From: Cognatundibacterium aquatile
GTDB taxonomy: Bacteria > Pseudomonadota > Gammaproteobacteria > Burkholderiales > Burkholderiaceae_D
Reading direction: 5' to 3'
DNA length: 64,000 nt
Assembly: GCF_014699135.1 (NCBI RefSeq)
Contig: NZ_JACOFT010000001.1
Span: 806,001 to 870,000, forward strand
Shown here: piece by piece, positions 36,262 to 45,835 of the stretch
Position numbering within the stretch: position 1 is the first letter of the stretch
Layout of the letters: the number at the start of each line of letters is the position of its first letter
The notes under the pieces: model-generated
Told to the model about the DNA's origin: nothing
The model's input: only the letters and a program-made list of their open reading frames with translations
Databases searched by the model: none
Made by a program: the position numbers and the translations under genes

Positions 36262-37107
36262 TTAATCAACCCATTGAATCATGCCGGTATATGCGGTGAT
36301 CAGAATCATGATGCCGAACGCGATGCGGTACCACGCGAACACATTGAAATTGTGTGAGCTGATGTAGCGCAACAGCCAGCGTACGCAAAAGAAAGCAGAA
36401 ATAAACGCCGCCACAGTGCCAAGGCTGAACATCGGCAAATCTGCCATCGACAATTCGTTTCTGGCTTTGTAGAGCGAATAAACCGTGGCGCCCAGCAGGG
36501 TTGGTATCGCCAGGAAAAAGGAGAATTCGGTTGCCGCTTTGCGTGACAGGCCGAACAGCATACCGCCGATGATCGTGGCACCGGAACGGCTGGTGCCCGG
36601 GATCAGCGCAAACGCCTGCGCGACGCCGATTTTGAGCGCATCGAGCGGTGTCATGTCATCGACCGTCTGTATCCGCGCATGGCTGTCATCGTGCGTGTCG
36701 GCACCTTTCTGATTGCGTTCTACCCACAAAATAATCAGGCCTCCGACGATGAAGGCGAGCGCTACTGGCACCGGCGCAAATAACACGGCTTTGATGTGTT
36801 TGGAAAACAGCAGACCCAGAATGGCTGCCGGAAAAAAGGCGATCAGCAAATTGAGTGTGAATTTGCGTGCTTTGGGATCGCGGCCGAGGCCAGATAGTAC
36901 TGAAGCAATTTTGGCGCGGTATTCCCAGCAGACGGCGAAAATGGCACCGGCCTGAATCACGATTTCAAATACTTTTTGCGTCTCACCGGTGAAATTCAAC
37001 AGGCTGCCGGTCAGGATCAGATGACCGGTGGAAGAGATAGGCAAAAACTCCGTCAGACCTTCGACGATGCCCATGATGATAATTTTAACGGCGAGCAGTA
37101 AATCCAT
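36262..37107 (-). CDS. uppP: Undecaprenyl-diphosphate phosphatase
   Basis: A 281-residue polytopic membrane enzyme that dephosphorylates undecaprenyl diphosphate for reuse as cell-wall lipid carrier and gives low bacitracin resistance. [19 protein letters not shown] near residue 17 and [19 protein letters not shown] near 165 are the two catalytic signatures of the BacA type. A hydrophilic loop near 135-155 separates the halves. I use the ATG at 37107; an upstream in-frame GTG at 37119 is possible. It is followed closely by recQ on the same strand. Confidence 0.94.
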   Translation of the reverse strand: MDLLLAVKIIIMGIVEGLTEFLPISSTGHLILTGSLLNFTGETQKVFEIVIQAGAIFAVCWEYRAKIASVLSGLGRDPKARKFTLNLLIAFFPAAILGLLFSKHIKAVLFAPVPVALAFIVGGLIILWVERNQKGADTHDDSHARIQTVDDMTPLDALKIGVAQAFALIPGTSRSGATIIGGMLFGLSRKAATEFSFFLAIPTLLGATVYSLYKARNELSMADLPMFSLGTVAAFISAFFCVRWLLRYISSHNFNVFAWYRIAFGIMILITAYTGMIQWVD

Positions 37108-37255
37108 AGCGTTTGTCACTTGTGTAATCGATGTTGAATCGGGCGATATTGAACCGGGCGGAAGCCGCAGTTTTAGCAGGCATGAAGCTTAACATGCCGG
37201 ACGCGACTCAATTCCGGTTTTTGCCGCCCGCGACCCGGGAAATACGGCCAGAAAT

Positions 37256-37340
37256 GCATACTCCCCCCATATTTTTCAATAATGCAGCTAATGTCAGCGT
37301 ATTTGCTGAGCTGTTTTAGATACTGGGGGGAGTATATTTT
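37256..37340 (-). repeat. Dispersed G/C-tract repeat, copy 2
   Basis: On the plus strand ATACTCCCCCC (37258-37268) is followed by ATACTGGGGGGAGTAT (37320-37335), identical to the 16-mer at 16999. Read on the minus strand, tract starts are 62 bp apart and GACATTA starts 35 bp in, exactly as in copy 1. It lies between the divergent uppP and orphan gene at 37551. Confidence 0.7.
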
Positions 37341-37550
37341 TACCTGTGTAGCCCGATTTGGGCAGGGTAAGCAATGCCGTGCAGATATTGCTACGCATAG
37401 TATCGGAATTTAATACTTAATTAAAAATTATTGTTGTTCTTGTGAGGTTTAAAGATACTTTACTCCTCCATCGTGATCGCCTTGTTGAGTGATGAGATGG
37501 AAAACGAATGCAGATGTCTGCACATCATTGCCAGCAGAGGAGATATCACC

Positions 37551-38018
37551 ATGCAAAAATCCGGCATACAAACCAGCGCTTCCCTGAAGCAGCAAGCAAA
37601 TTCGGGGACGTATTTTCAGGATTTTCCGGAAACCGCAGAAATTGCGGCGAAGGTGCCAACAAATATGGGGTCGTATCAATTTGTAGTGAAACCATCCCGG
37701 CCGACCAAAGGTGCGGTGATGGAAGTTGATCATCAGGGGGCACGGATTATCTCGGCGCATTTGCCAACGCCATTTGCGCGCGGGCAGATACTGAGTGCCA
37801 GCATGAACGTGCGTGGTAGTGAGTATTTATTTCTGGCGGCACGTTCAGTCTCTAAGCTGATTTCCAATAGCAAATGCTGGTTCGGAATTTTCCGTGCAGA
37901 TGGCAAGAAAATCTATGCAACGGTACTTGAACAACAGGTCGATCTGGTGAAAGCGCACGACGATGGCGTGTCGCTTTTCTTTCTGAATGGCGACACCATG
38001 CGTATGCGCCTGATGTAA
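37551..38018 (+). CDS. Uncharacterised cytoplasmic protein next to a diguanylate cyclase
   Basis: I recognise no family. The 155-residue product has no signal peptide or membrane helix and alternates short hydrophobic strands with Gly/Asp turns, suggesting a beta-rich fold. SKCWFGIFRADGKKIYATVLEQ near residue 105 and GVSLFFLNGDTMRMRLM at the C-terminus are its most distinctive parts. PilZ hallmarks (RxxxR and DxSxxG) are absent. The ATG at 37551 has AGAGGAG upstream. The gene sits 287 bp before the large multi-PAS diguanylate cyclase, so a c-di-GMP link is possible but unproven. Confidence 0.7.
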   Translation: MQKSGIQTSASLKQQANSGTYFQDFPETAEIAAKVPTNMGSYQFVVKPSRPTKGAVMEVDHQGARIISAHLPTPFARGQILSASMNVRGSEYLFLAARSVSKLISNSKCWFGIFRADGKKIYATVLEQQVDLVKAHDDGVSLFFLNGDTMRMRLM

Positions 38019-38304
38019 TCAGAAATAAGCTGGTCCTGCGGCCACTTAATTTCTCGATATTCCATTTTTGGAATGACGCTATTCTTCGCTTTATTCTTCA
38101 AATGCATCGTCAACTGCTGGCGGTGCATTTTCTTTTTCCGATGCTAAATCGGAAGCACATTTCCGTCTATTTTTGACGACTAAATGTCAATCATTGTGTC
38201 TATGATTTGATATAGCCTGAGTTTCCGCAAAGATAGAGTTTTTGCTCTGTTCTGTTTCGTCAGTAAATCGCTTATTCTGAACTTAGTTGCACGTGTTGAG
38301 GTCA

Positions 38305-41300
38305 ATGCGTGCGAAACAGAAAGCTACCGGATGTGAATACCCGGTAGTTGAAAGCATGATTAAAATGATATCCAGCAGAATTTTCCCCCGTCACCGTGCA
38401 TTTTTACGTCCCTTCATTGCGATTACGCTGGCATTACTGCTGTGCGCATTGTATTGGGCGCAGTTGCTGCGTTATCAGGCCTCTGAATTAGAGGACAATA
38501 AATATCAGACGCGTTTGCGGGCAGTGCAAATGTCGGCGGCGATGGTGACGCAGGTCAGCTCGTCGATCGCCAGCCTCGAATATCTGGCGCACACGCTCGC
38601 AACGAAGTTCGTGACTGACCGTGCACCGGATTTTCCGCGTTCAGTTGAGACTGCACTCAAGACTTTTCCGCGTGACAGTATCTTGCAAATTGCCGTCGCC
38701 GATGTCAGCGGAAATCTCGTTTATTCGAGTTTGTCCGGCCCGCAGGGCGCAGCACCTAAAGTGTCGATTGCAGACCGTGAGCATTTCCTGGCGCATACAC
38801 ATGGTGGCCCTGCAAAATTATTTATCAGCCGTCCGATCATGGGACGCGTTTCAGGCAAATGGTCGCTGCAGTTTTCTTACCCGGTGGAGCGTGCCGGTCA
38901 ATTTGCCGGCGTGTTGGTGCTCTCCATCTCACCCGATTACATTTCCAATTATTTCCGTGAGGTGTTTTCCGGCGGCAGCGACGTCGCATTTGTCGTGCGC
39001 AACGATGGCAGCTATCTGGCGCGCTCGGTGATGCAGGATAAGGCGATGACGCAATGGGTCGCGCCGGAACGTGAATTTGTGCGGATGCCACAAAAAAATC
39101 AGGGGGAATATCATGTCAAGGCGAAGGTTGATGGTGTTGAGCGTTACTACGCCTGGAACCGCTTGAAAAACTATCCGCTCGTGGTCAGCGTCGGCTTGGA
39201 TAGTGAGCGTGCACTGGAGAATTTACATGAGGCGATTTCTGACAGCCGCTGGAGAAATGCGCTGGGTACGCTTCTTATTCTGGCTGCCGTGTTGTGGATT
39301 GTTTCCTTATTCGAGCGCGTGCGTCGCAAACAGATGTTGCTGCAGGAGCATATGCGGCGTTTCGAGATGGCGCTGGAAGGCGGCGTATTCGGTGTCTGGG
39401 ATTGGGATCTGAGTAACGACCATATGAACATCGATAGTCGCATTCATTTCATATTGGGTATTACTCCGGACGATCTTGAACAGAGTATTGAGGGTATCCG
39501 GCGTTTGATTCATCCGGATGACTGGCCAGCGGTGTATGCCGAATTGGAACAGGTACGCCACGGTAAAACCGATAACTTTGAGAACGAACATCGAATGCTG
39601 CGTAGCGATGGCGGATGGTGTTGGATCAGTGCGCGCGGCAGGGTGATTCTGCATGACGAAGATGGCCGGGCACGTAAGGTGTTTGGTATTTTTACCGATA
39701 TTTCCGCGCGTCGTGAAGTCGAGGCTGCGCGCAGAGAATTAGAGCAACGCCTGACCAAACTGGTGGCGCAAGTACCGGGTGTTGTTTATCAATATCGCCA
39801 ACGCCCTGACGGTAGCGGCTATTTCCCGTATGCCAGCCCGCATATTGTGGATATTTACGATACGACGCCGGAAGAAGCGGCAAAGGATATTGCTTTTCTG
39901 CTTGAGCACGTTCATCCTCAGGATCAGCCGCAACTGCGCGCCAGTATTGACGAATCCGCCCGCGCGCTGACACCCTGGTTCAACGAATATCGCTTTGTCC
40001 GTGATAACGGTGAGATACGCTGGTTAGCCGGATGCTCTAATCCTGAGCGTGAAGCGGACGGCAATACCTTGTGGCACGGTTATATACAAGACGTGACCAA
40101 ACAGCATGCAGAGCATGAAGCCTTGCAACAAAGGGAAGAACGTTTACGCCTGACCGTATTGGCGGTGCAGGATGGTCTGTGGAACTGGGATCTCGGCAGT
40201 GGTCAGATCCAACTGGATGCGCGTTGTTACGAAATGCTGGGCTATCCGGCACACGATGACACTATTCAATTTGATGACTGGAGCCAGTGGCTGCATCCAC
40301 ACGACAGAATGAGCGTGCTACAGCAATTACAGGCACAAATAGAGCGCAGTGAGCCGTTTCATGTTGAAACCCGTCTGCTGACATCGCAAGGTGATTGGTG
40401 TTGGGTAGAAATACGCGGCCAGATTACGCAGGAACTCAATGGCAAAGGACAACAGGTCATAGGAACGCAGACGGACATCAGTCAGCGCATGGCCGATACA
40501 ACCTTGCGCCGTGCCTTGCTCGATAATGCGGCGGCAGCTTTGTTTGTGACTACCCCGCAGCGCATTATCCGTCTGGCAAATCAGCGTGCGATTGATACGT
40601 TTTCTGAAGATGGATTGGCATTAACCGGCAGGAGTATTCGCATCATCCATCCTGATGACGATTCTTTTGATACCTTTGGCGGCTATTACAGAACGGTGCG
40701 GCAGGATGGCGGCATTAATATTGATTATCAACAGTTTATCGTTGGTGGTGAGTTGCGCTGGTTTGCGGTTCGTGGCAGTTTGCTGGATCCCGATAATCCT
40801 GAGGGTGATCTGATATGGACCATGGTCGATACCACCGAGCGCCGGCGGATAGAGGATGCATTACGCAGCACCCGCGCGCACTTATTTGAAGTCATACAAC
40901 ATTTTCCGGGTGGTGTTCTGGCGCAAAATCAGAATGGCGACGTTGTTGTGGCGAACCGCGTGATCTGTGATCTTCTGGGGGTGCAGACGCCTCCTGTGGC
41001 GCTGACCGGGATCAACCGGGAAGCCTTTCGCAAAATGATTTCGCAAGACATTCTGGATACATTCCAAGAATCTGTCGAAGATGGCGAATACAGTTTGCCG
41101 GATGGCCGCACCATCAGAATTAATCTGATTCCGCTGAAAAATGGCGACGACAATATTGGTCGCCTGATGATCGTCAGTGACGTCACCGAGCGGCGACGCC
41201 ATGAGCAGAATCTGGAGTATTTAGCGACCACAGATGCGCTCACGGGGTTAGCGAATCGCCGCGCCTTCATGGCGCGTCTGCAGGCAGAGCTGACATTGAT

Positions 41301-41715
41301 CGCTCAAGGCGGAAAAGGCGGCATGCTGATTATGCTCGACCTTGATCACTTCAAACATGTGAATGACAGCTTTGGTCACGCTGCTGGCGACGCAGTGCTG
41401 GTTTATCTTGCCGGTCTTCTGCACGGCAATACCATGCGTAAAGACGATCTGGCTGGCCGTCTGGGGGGCGAGGAATTTGCTGTGCTGTTACCAAACACCA
41501 GCGCTGAAGACGGCATGATGGTCGCTGAACGTTTACGTCTTGCTCTGGAAGACAGCATGATCGATTCCGGTGAAGGCCATTGCATCAGAATCACTTTGAG
41601 CGGAGGTATCGCGCCACTGAATGGCAGCCCCGAGAGCATTTTAGCGGAGGCCGATGCAGCGCTGTATCGGGCTAAAAACGGTGGCCGCAACCGCATCGTA
41701 AAGGCACAGAAATAA
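38305..41715 (+). CDS. Membrane-bound multi-PAS diguanylate cyclase
   Basis: A 1136-residue sensor that should make cyclic di-GMP from two GTP. TM1 at about 37-56 and TM2 at about 313-331 enclose a periplasmic dCACHE-like sensor (SRPIMGRVSGKWSLQFSYPV). Five PAS-like domains then follow in tandem (about 340-960), several with conserved W-D-W-D and GxWxW-type motifs. The C-terminal GGDEF domain starts ATTDALTGLANRRAF and has an active GGEEF at 1054-1058 with an RxxD inhibitory site (RKDD) five residues before it. No EAL domain is present. The start is uncertain: ATG 38305 (GAGG close by) or ATG 38356. Confidence 0.9.
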   Translation: MRAKQKATGCEYPVVESMIKMISSRIFPRHRAFLRPFIAITLALLLCALYWAQLLRYQASELEDNKYQTRLRAVQMSAAMVTQVSSSIASLEYLAHTLATKFVTDRAPDFPRSVETALKTFPRDSILQIAVADVSGNLVYSSLSGPQGAAPKVSIADREHFLAHTHGGPAKLFISRPIMGRVSGKWSLQFSYPVERAGQFAGVLVLSISPDYISNYFREVFSGGSDVAFVVRNDGSYLARSVMQDKAMTQWVAPEREFVRMPQKNQGEYHVKAKVDGVERYYAWNRLKNYPLVVSVGLDSERALENLHEAISDSRWRNALGTLLILAAVLWIVSLFERVRRKQMLLQEHMRRFEMALEGGVFGVWDWDLSNDHMNIDSRIHFILGITPDDLEQSIEGIRRLIHPDDWPAVYAELEQVRHGKTDNFENEHRMLRSDGGWCWISARGRVILHDEDGRARKVFGIFTDISARREVEAARRELEQRLTKLVAQVPGVVYQYRQRPDGSGYFPYASPHIVDIYDTTPEEAAKDIAFLLEHVHPQDQPQLRASIDESARALTPWFNEYRFVRDNGEIRWLAGCSNPEREADGNTLWHGYIQDVTKQHAEHEALQQREERLRLTVLAVQDGLWNWDLGSGQIQLDARCYEMLGYPAHDDTIQFDDWSQWLHPHDRMSVLQQLQAQIERSEPFHVETRLLTSQGDWCWVEIRGQITQELNGKGQQVIGTQTDISQRMADTTLRRALLDNAAAALFVTTPQRIIRLANQRAIDTFSEDGLALTGRSIRIIHPDDDSFDTFGGYYRTVRQDGGINIDYQQFIVGGELRWFAVRGSLLDPDNPEGDLIWTMVDTTERRRIEDALRSTRAHLFEVIQHFPGGVLAQNQNGDVVVANRVICDLLGVQTPPVALTGINREAFRKMISQDILDTFQESVEDGEYSLPDGRTIRINLIPLKNGDDNIGRLMIVSDVTERRRHEQNLEYLATTDALTGLANRRAFMARLQAELTLIAQGGKGGMLIMLDLDHFKHVNDSFGHAAGDAVLVYLAGLLHGNTMRKDDLAGRLGGEEFAVLLPNTSAEDGMMVAERLRLALEDSMIDSGEGHCIRITLSGGIAPLNGSPESILAEADAALYRAKNGGRNRIVKAQK

Positions 41716-41747
41716 GAACAGTGCGGGATTCAGCGTTTGCATGATGT

Positions 41748-42005
41748 TCATCGCGGTGCGGTCGCTTTTTCCAGTTCATGCAACCATAACATTGCGTGTT
41801 CGCGATTTGTTCCGCACATGTCATGCGACGCCTGCAAGCCAGAGCAGCAGGCTGGTCGCTCAGGCTTCCCAAAAATCAGACATCGCAGATCATCTGCCAG
41901 TTGTATACATTTAACGCCCGCAGGCTTCCCTTCAGGCATGCCAGGTATGGGGCTGGAAATCGACGGTGCGATACAGCACGCACCGCAAGCATCACGACAC
42001 TGCAT
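41748..42005 (-). CDS. YkgJ-type cysteine-cluster protein
   Basis: An 85-residue protein of the YkgJ family (CxxCxxCC cluster, probably a metal or Fe-S site). It starts [17 protein letters not shown] with four Cys in the first eleven residues. [27 protein letters not shown] and PACCSG carry further Cys, and [19 protein letters not shown] ends the domain. Function is unknown. The ATG at 42005 has a perfect AAGGAGG site eight bases upstream, which proves this start over a longer frame. It is encoded opposite and close to the end of the diguanylate cyclase gene. Confidence 0.85.
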   Translation of the reverse strand: MQCRDACGACCIAPSISSPIPGMPEGKPAGVKCIQLADDLRCLIFGKPERPACCSGLQASHDMCGTNREHAMLWLHELEKATAPR

Positions 42006-42302
42006 GGATCGCCTCCTTTTTTGGGGATAAGACGGACTGGGCGGATATTGTTCTGCGGAACGCGTTAACAGCATTCTCTGAATTTGCGCGTGTTGGCTTG
42101 CGACCGTGAATTCTTTTCATACTTGCTTAGACATCCAATGATTAATGAGCCAGAGTGCGATGGCGTTGCGCTTGGTAGAACGGCTAATACCCGCATGCAG
42201 GTGATGCCGTCAATTCATCATTTTAAGTGCAGATTTTGGCATTTTGTCGCATTTGCCTGGTTTTGCCGCTGTCTTTCTTGCATGATGCGCAGGAATCGCT
42301 GC

Positions 42303-42331
42303 TTGACGCTACCTGGACGGCGGATTACATT
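42303..42331 (+). promoter_or_regulatory. Candidate promoter of the TetR gene at 42452
   Basis: TTGACG (42303-42308) and TACATT (42326-42331) are separated by 17 bp, predicting a start near 42338 and a leader of about 110 bases. A palindrome starts a few bases downstream. Confidence 0.45.
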
Positions 42332-42343
42332 ACTGACTCATGG

Positions 42344-42362
42344 GTAAGTTATTTATACTTAC
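42344..42362. promoter_or_regulatory. Palindrome, candidate TetR autoregulatory operator
   Basis: GTAAGT (42344-42349) and ACTTAC (42357-42362) are perfect arms around TATTTAT. The site would lie at about +6 to +24 of the predicted transcript, a typical repressor position. Confidence 0.4.
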
Positions 42363-42451
42363 AAAGGCAGTGTGCATCAATCAATGGTTGTTATGTTTGT
42401 ATATGACCTGACGGTGCGTACTGTGTTGAGATTCAGTGAAAAGTTATCGTT

Positions 42452-43090
42452 ATGATGTCATGTCCGTTTAAACCGAAATGGGAGCGCCGCAAAGAAGCTC
42501 GTCCTCAGGAATTGCTTGCTGCTGCGTTAAATCTGTTTGTTGAGCGCGGTTTCGCTGCGACCCGTCTGGATGATGTTGCGAAAGCCGCAGGCGTCTCCAA
42601 AGGAACCTTGTATTTGTATTTTTCAAGCAAGGAAGATTTGTTCAAAGCAGTCGTGCGCGAAAACATCGTGCCGCTGCTGGGTGAAGCTGAGGGGATGATC
42701 ACGGCTTTTGAAGGTAATACAGAAAGTCTGTTCCGGGAGTTGACACTGAGTTGGTGGCGCAATGCGGGAGAAACTAAGTTATCCGGTTTGCCAAAACTGA
42801 TGATGGGGGAAGCCGGAAATTTCCCCGAGCTTGCACGGTTTTATCAGGATGAAGTGATTGCCCGCGGTGAGGCATTGTTGGCAACGGTGCTGGCGCGGGG
42901 AATGCAGCGTGGTGAGATCCGGAATATCGATCTGGAAATCGATACCAGATTGTTGATCGCGCCGGTGATCATGATGATGATGTGGAAGCACTCATCATGC
43001 GTGTGCCAGATCGAGCCAGAAAAACTCAACGTCTATCTGGAGCATTACATCCAGATGGCCTGGAATAGTTTATTGATACGGCAGGGATAA
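42452..43090 (+). CDS. TetR/AcrR-family transcriptional regulator
   Basis: A 212-residue repressor-type protein. The N-terminal HTH spans about residues 15-60 (LLAAALNLFVERGFAATRLDDVAKAAGVSKGTLYLYFSSKEDLFKAVV), a textbook TetR DNA-binding domain. The ligand-binding domain is divergent and contains an unusual IMMMMW run near 175 and two Cys close by (SSCVCQIE). Upstream lies a candidate promoter with a palindrome. Downstream co-directional genes are pcm, rhodanese, tolC and an ABC exporter, so it may control export, but only position supports this. Confidence 0.88.
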   Translation: MMSCPFKPKWERRKEARPQELLAAALNLFVERGFAATRLDDVAKAAGVSKGTLYLYFSSKEDLFKAVVRENIVPLLGEAEGMITAFEGNTESLFRELTLSWWRNAGETKLSGLPKLMMGEAGNFPELARFYQDEVIARGEALLATVLARGMQRGEIRNIDLEIDTRLLIAPVIMMMMWKHSSCVCQIEPEKLNVYLEHYIQMAWNSLLIRQG

Positions 43091-43264
43091 ATGTGGCTTG
43101 GCTGACGCGCCAATGGTGACTCTGGTGATTTATACCTGTTGAATGATTCCGGCGTCTGCTTAAACAGAAAATGGCGTACTGAAAAGACATTAAATATCGT
43201 TGAATACCGGAATCAAACCGGCATACAGAGCAGTGCTTTGATAAAATGCGGGTTCCTTTAATTT

Positions 43265-43933
43265 ATGCAATCGAGTGAACAAATGAATATCGAAAAAGCC
43301 CGTTTCAACATGATTGAACAACAAATACGTCCTTGGAACGTGTTGGATAAGGATATTTTGGATATGTTGATTGTGGTGAAGCGGGAAAACTATTTTCCGC
43401 AAGACCAGAAAACACTGGCTTTCTTTGACACAGAGTTGCCATTGCCGGACGGCTCTAAAGCAATGAGTCCTAAACTGGAGGCGCGCATTGTTCAGGAACT
43501 GGGCCTTAAAAAACAGGAGTCTGTGCTGCTGATCGGCGCTGCATCCGGGTATCTGGCGGCTTTGCTGTCTTCTATGTCCAGCCACGTGACTGTGTTGGAA
43601 ACATCGTTGGTGCTGAAAGAACTTGCTGAAAAAAATCTGGCGGCAGATGGCGTACGGAATGTCAGCGTTTTACTGGCAGACGGATTGTCCGGTCAGCATA
43701 CAGGTTCGTATGATGTGATCGTGGTTGCCGGCGCCGTGGAATCGGTTCCTGAAACATTGAAAAAACAATTGAATATCGGCGGTCGTTTGCTGGCAATTGT
43801 TGGCCGCTTGCCGGTCATGCACGCAGAACTGATCACCCGCTCTGCTGATGCCGCATACGACACTCGCATTGTGTTTGATACGGTGGTTGCGGCAGCACCG
43901 GGCGCCGTACCTTCCTCACAATTCAAATTCTGA
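43265..43933 (+). CDS. Protein-L-isoaspartate O-methyltransferase-like protein
   Basis: A 222-residue SAM-dependent methyltransferase of the Pcm family that repairs isoaspartyl residues. NMIEQQIRPWNVLDKDILDML near residue 14 and the SAM-site VLLIGAASGYLAALLSSMS near 80 match, with GAVESVPETLKKQL near 157. The usual Pcm motif E-I-G-T-G-S-G-Y is altered to L-I-G-A-A-S-G-Y, as in many betaproteobacterial copies next to tolC. Activity is therefore likely but less certain. Start ATG 43265 or 43283. A rhodanese gene follows 24 bp later. Confidence 0.8.
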   Translation: MQSSEQMNIEKARFNMIEQQIRPWNVLDKDILDMLIVVKRENYFPQDQKTLAFFDTELPLPDGSKAMSPKLEARIVQELGLKKQESVLLIGAASGYLAALLSSMSSHVTVLETSLVLKELAEKNLAADGVRNVSVLLADGLSGQHTGSYDVIVVAGAVESVPETLKKQLNIGGRLLAIVGRLPVMHAELITRSADAAYDTRIVFDTVVAAAPGAVPSSQFKF

Positions 43934-43957
43934 TCTGTTAGTCAAAATAGAAAACGT

Positions 43958-44281
43958 ATGCAACACATCACCGCACAAGAACTAGCGCAATGGCTGACTG
44001 ATAGCAGTAAAAAATCTCCGCTTTTACTCGATGTCCGGGAACCCGGCGAGTATGAAACTTGTCATATTGAGGGCGCACAGCTGATGCCTATGCAGACAGT
44101 TCCTGCGCGCTTGAATGAGCTGGATGAGGATGCGACGATTGTTTGTATTTGTCATCACGGTGGTCGCAGTATGCAAGTCGCTCATTTCCTCGAACACCGG
44201 GGATACAGCAAAGTGATTAACCTGACTGGTGGTGTGCATGCGTGGGCACAGCAAGTCGATCCGGCTATGCCGACCTATTAA
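43958..44281 (+). CDS. Rhodanese-domain protein
   Basis: A single-domain sulfurtransferase-like protein of 107 residues. LLLDVREPGEYETCHIEGA near residue 22 and the active-site loop CHHGGRS (catalytic Cys65, six-residue loop as in thiosulfate-type rhodaneses) are present, ending with LTGGVHAWAQQVDP. It probably handles persulfide sulfur in the cytoplasm; no donor or acceptor is evident. It sits between pcm and tolC, an order common in Burkholderiales, and has no signal peptide. Confidence 0.9.
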   Translation: MQHITAQELAQWLTDSSKKSPLLLDVREPGEYETCHIEGAQLMPMQTVPARLNELDEDATIVCICHHGGRSMQVAHFLEHRGYSKVINLTGGVHAWAQQVDPAMPTY

Positions 44282-44304
44282 CTAACTTTTATTCGGAGTG
44301 TTTC

Positions 44305-45627
44305 ATGCGTAATCCAGTTGTTGCTGCACTGCTTGCAAGTGCTTTCCTGTCGCTGAGTGCGAATGCTACTGATTTGCTGCAAATTTATCAGGATGCTCTG
44401 GCGAATGACCCTCAATATGCGAGCGCCCGTTCCTCGCTGACGGCTGGTCAGGAAAAGTCAGTTCAGGGACGCGCTGGTTTGCTGCCAACGATAGGTCTGA
44501 ACGGAAGTGATACCCGTTCACGTGTCGAATCACAACCAGATATTGCGAATGCGGATCGCAATTTTACGACCTTCTCGAATACCTGGTCGCTTGCCTTGTC
44601 GCAGCCTTTGTTCCGCTGGGCGAACTGGCAACAATACGAACAAGGTAAATTGTCTGTCGTGATCAGCGAAGCGCAGTTTGCTCAGGCAAAACAGGATTTG
44701 ATCGTACGTGTCGGTCAGGCCTATTTCGATGTGCTCGCCGCGCAAGATACGCTGGCAACATTGCAGGCGCAAAAAGTGGCGATCTCAGAACAACTGGCAT
44801 CAGCGAAACGCAACTTTGAAGTCGGTACTTCAACCATTACCGATACGCATGAAGCACAGGCGCGTTACGACCTGGCAACGGCACAGGAATTCGCTGCGCA
44901 AAGTGATCTGCAGGTCAAGCGTTCCGCCTTACAGCAAATCATTGGTAAGGAAGCGGGTGAACTGGCGACACTGAAAGCCGGTGTAAAACTGAATTCACCT
45001 CAGCCAGCAGCGGTGAATGAGTGGGTCAGCTCCGCTGAAAAACAAAACTTCAATGTTGTCGCCTCCGAAGTTGCAGTTGAAGTCGCGAAACGTGAAATTG
45101 AAAGAAACCGCGCCGGACATTATCCTACGCTGGATCTGGTGGCGAGTACCGGCCGTACCGCAACAGGTGGTGCTTCTTCGACTGGCACCGGCGTTGTGAA
45201 ACCGACGACGATCGGTGTGCAATGGAGCATTCCATTATTTGCCGGTTTTGCGGTTGACAGCAAAGTCAAAGAAGCCGTTGCCTTGCAAGAAAAAGCCCGC
45301 AACGATCTGGAGACAAATCGTCGCAGCGCAGCGCAAGGCGCGCGTCAGGCTTACACCGGCGTGACCAGCGGTCTGGCACAGGTTAAAGCATATGAGGCAG
45401 CAGAAATTTCCAGTCAGTCTGCGTTGGATTCAAATAAACTCGGTTATCAGGTTGGTGTCCGCATCAATATCGATGTGCTGAATGCGCAACAACAGTTGTA
45501 TACCACTCGTCAGAATCTGGCGAAAGCACGTTACGACACCATCATGAATGGTCTGCGTCTGAAGTCGGCAGCGGGTACATTGAAAGAAGAAGATTTATCT
45601 GAAGTGAATACTTTGTTGCAGCGCTAA
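44305..45627 (+). CDS. tolC: TolC-family outer-membrane efflux protein
   Basis: A 440-residue outer-membrane channel tunnel. The N-terminal MRNPVVAALLASAFLSLSANA is a signal peptide. The mature part begins TDLLQIYQDALANDPQYASAR, typical of TolC, and has two repeated long coiled-coil halves (about 150-215 and 345-415) with VGQAYFDVLAAQDTLATLQAQ and TRQNLAKARYDTIMNGLRLKSAAGTL. I start at ATG 44305, which has GGAG eight bases before it; an upstream extension into the rhodanese gene is rejected. It is followed by a terminator and then an ABC exporter operon that probably uses this channel. Confidence 0.94.
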   Translation: MRNPVVAALLASAFLSLSANATDLLQIYQDALANDPQYASARSSLTAGQEKSVQGRAGLLPTIGLNGSDTRSRVESQPDIANADRNFTTFSNTWSLALSQPLFRWANWQQYEQGKLSVVISEAQFAQAKQDLIVRVGQAYFDVLAAQDTLATLQAQKVAISEQLASAKRNFEVGTSTITDTHEAQARYDLATAQEFAAQSDLQVKRSALQQIIGKEAGELATLKAGVKLNSPQPAAVNEWVSSAEKQNFNVVASEVAVEVAKREIERNRAGHYPTLDLVASTGRTATGGASSTGTGVVKPTTIGVQWSIPLFAGFAVDSKVKEAVALQEKARNDLETNRRSAAQGARQAYTGVTSGLAQVKAYEAAEISSQSALDSNKLGYQVGVRINIDVLNAQQQLYTTRQNLAKARYDTIMNGLRLKSAAGTLKEEDLSEVNTLLQR

Positions 45628-45670
45628 AAACAAAAAGCAAGTCGATTCCAGGACAACAGTCCGACAACAA

Positions 45671-45697
45671 AAAAGCCCGCTGAATGCGGGCTTTTTT
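45671..45697 (+). terminator. Intrinsic terminator after tolC
   Basis: AAAAGCCCGC (45671-45680) and GCGGGCTTTT (45686-45695) form a 10-bp stem around TGAAT, followed by more T. It separates tolC from the downstream exporter operon. Confidence 0.9.
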
Positions 45698-45835
45698 GAT
45701 TTTGATCATGCCAGTTTGTTGCATATCAATTTGTACTTTAGCGCAGAGTGAACACTGACGTATCATAGGTGCTGATCGCTGGTACACAGATGTTGTCGTC
45801 CAGCCTGGCTACCGATTTACTTATGAAAGTCATTT

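Larger units (their letters stand above)
42006..42451. other. Intergenic region upstream of YkgJ-type and TetR genes
   Basis: 446 bp between divergent genes. The right part holds a sigma70-like promoter and a palindrome for the TetR gene (annotated separately). I see nothing convincing in 42030-42300; open frames there look random. Confidence 0.45.

Noticed and set aside
37551-38018. PilZ domain for the orphan protein beside the diguanylate cyclase
   Set aside because: The RxxxR and DxSxxG motifs that define PilZ c-di-GMP binding are not present.
41737-42347. Plus-strand open frames after the diguanylate cyclase
   Set aside because: The minus-strand YkgJ-type gene with a perfect ribosome-binding site explains the first part; the rest shows no coding character.
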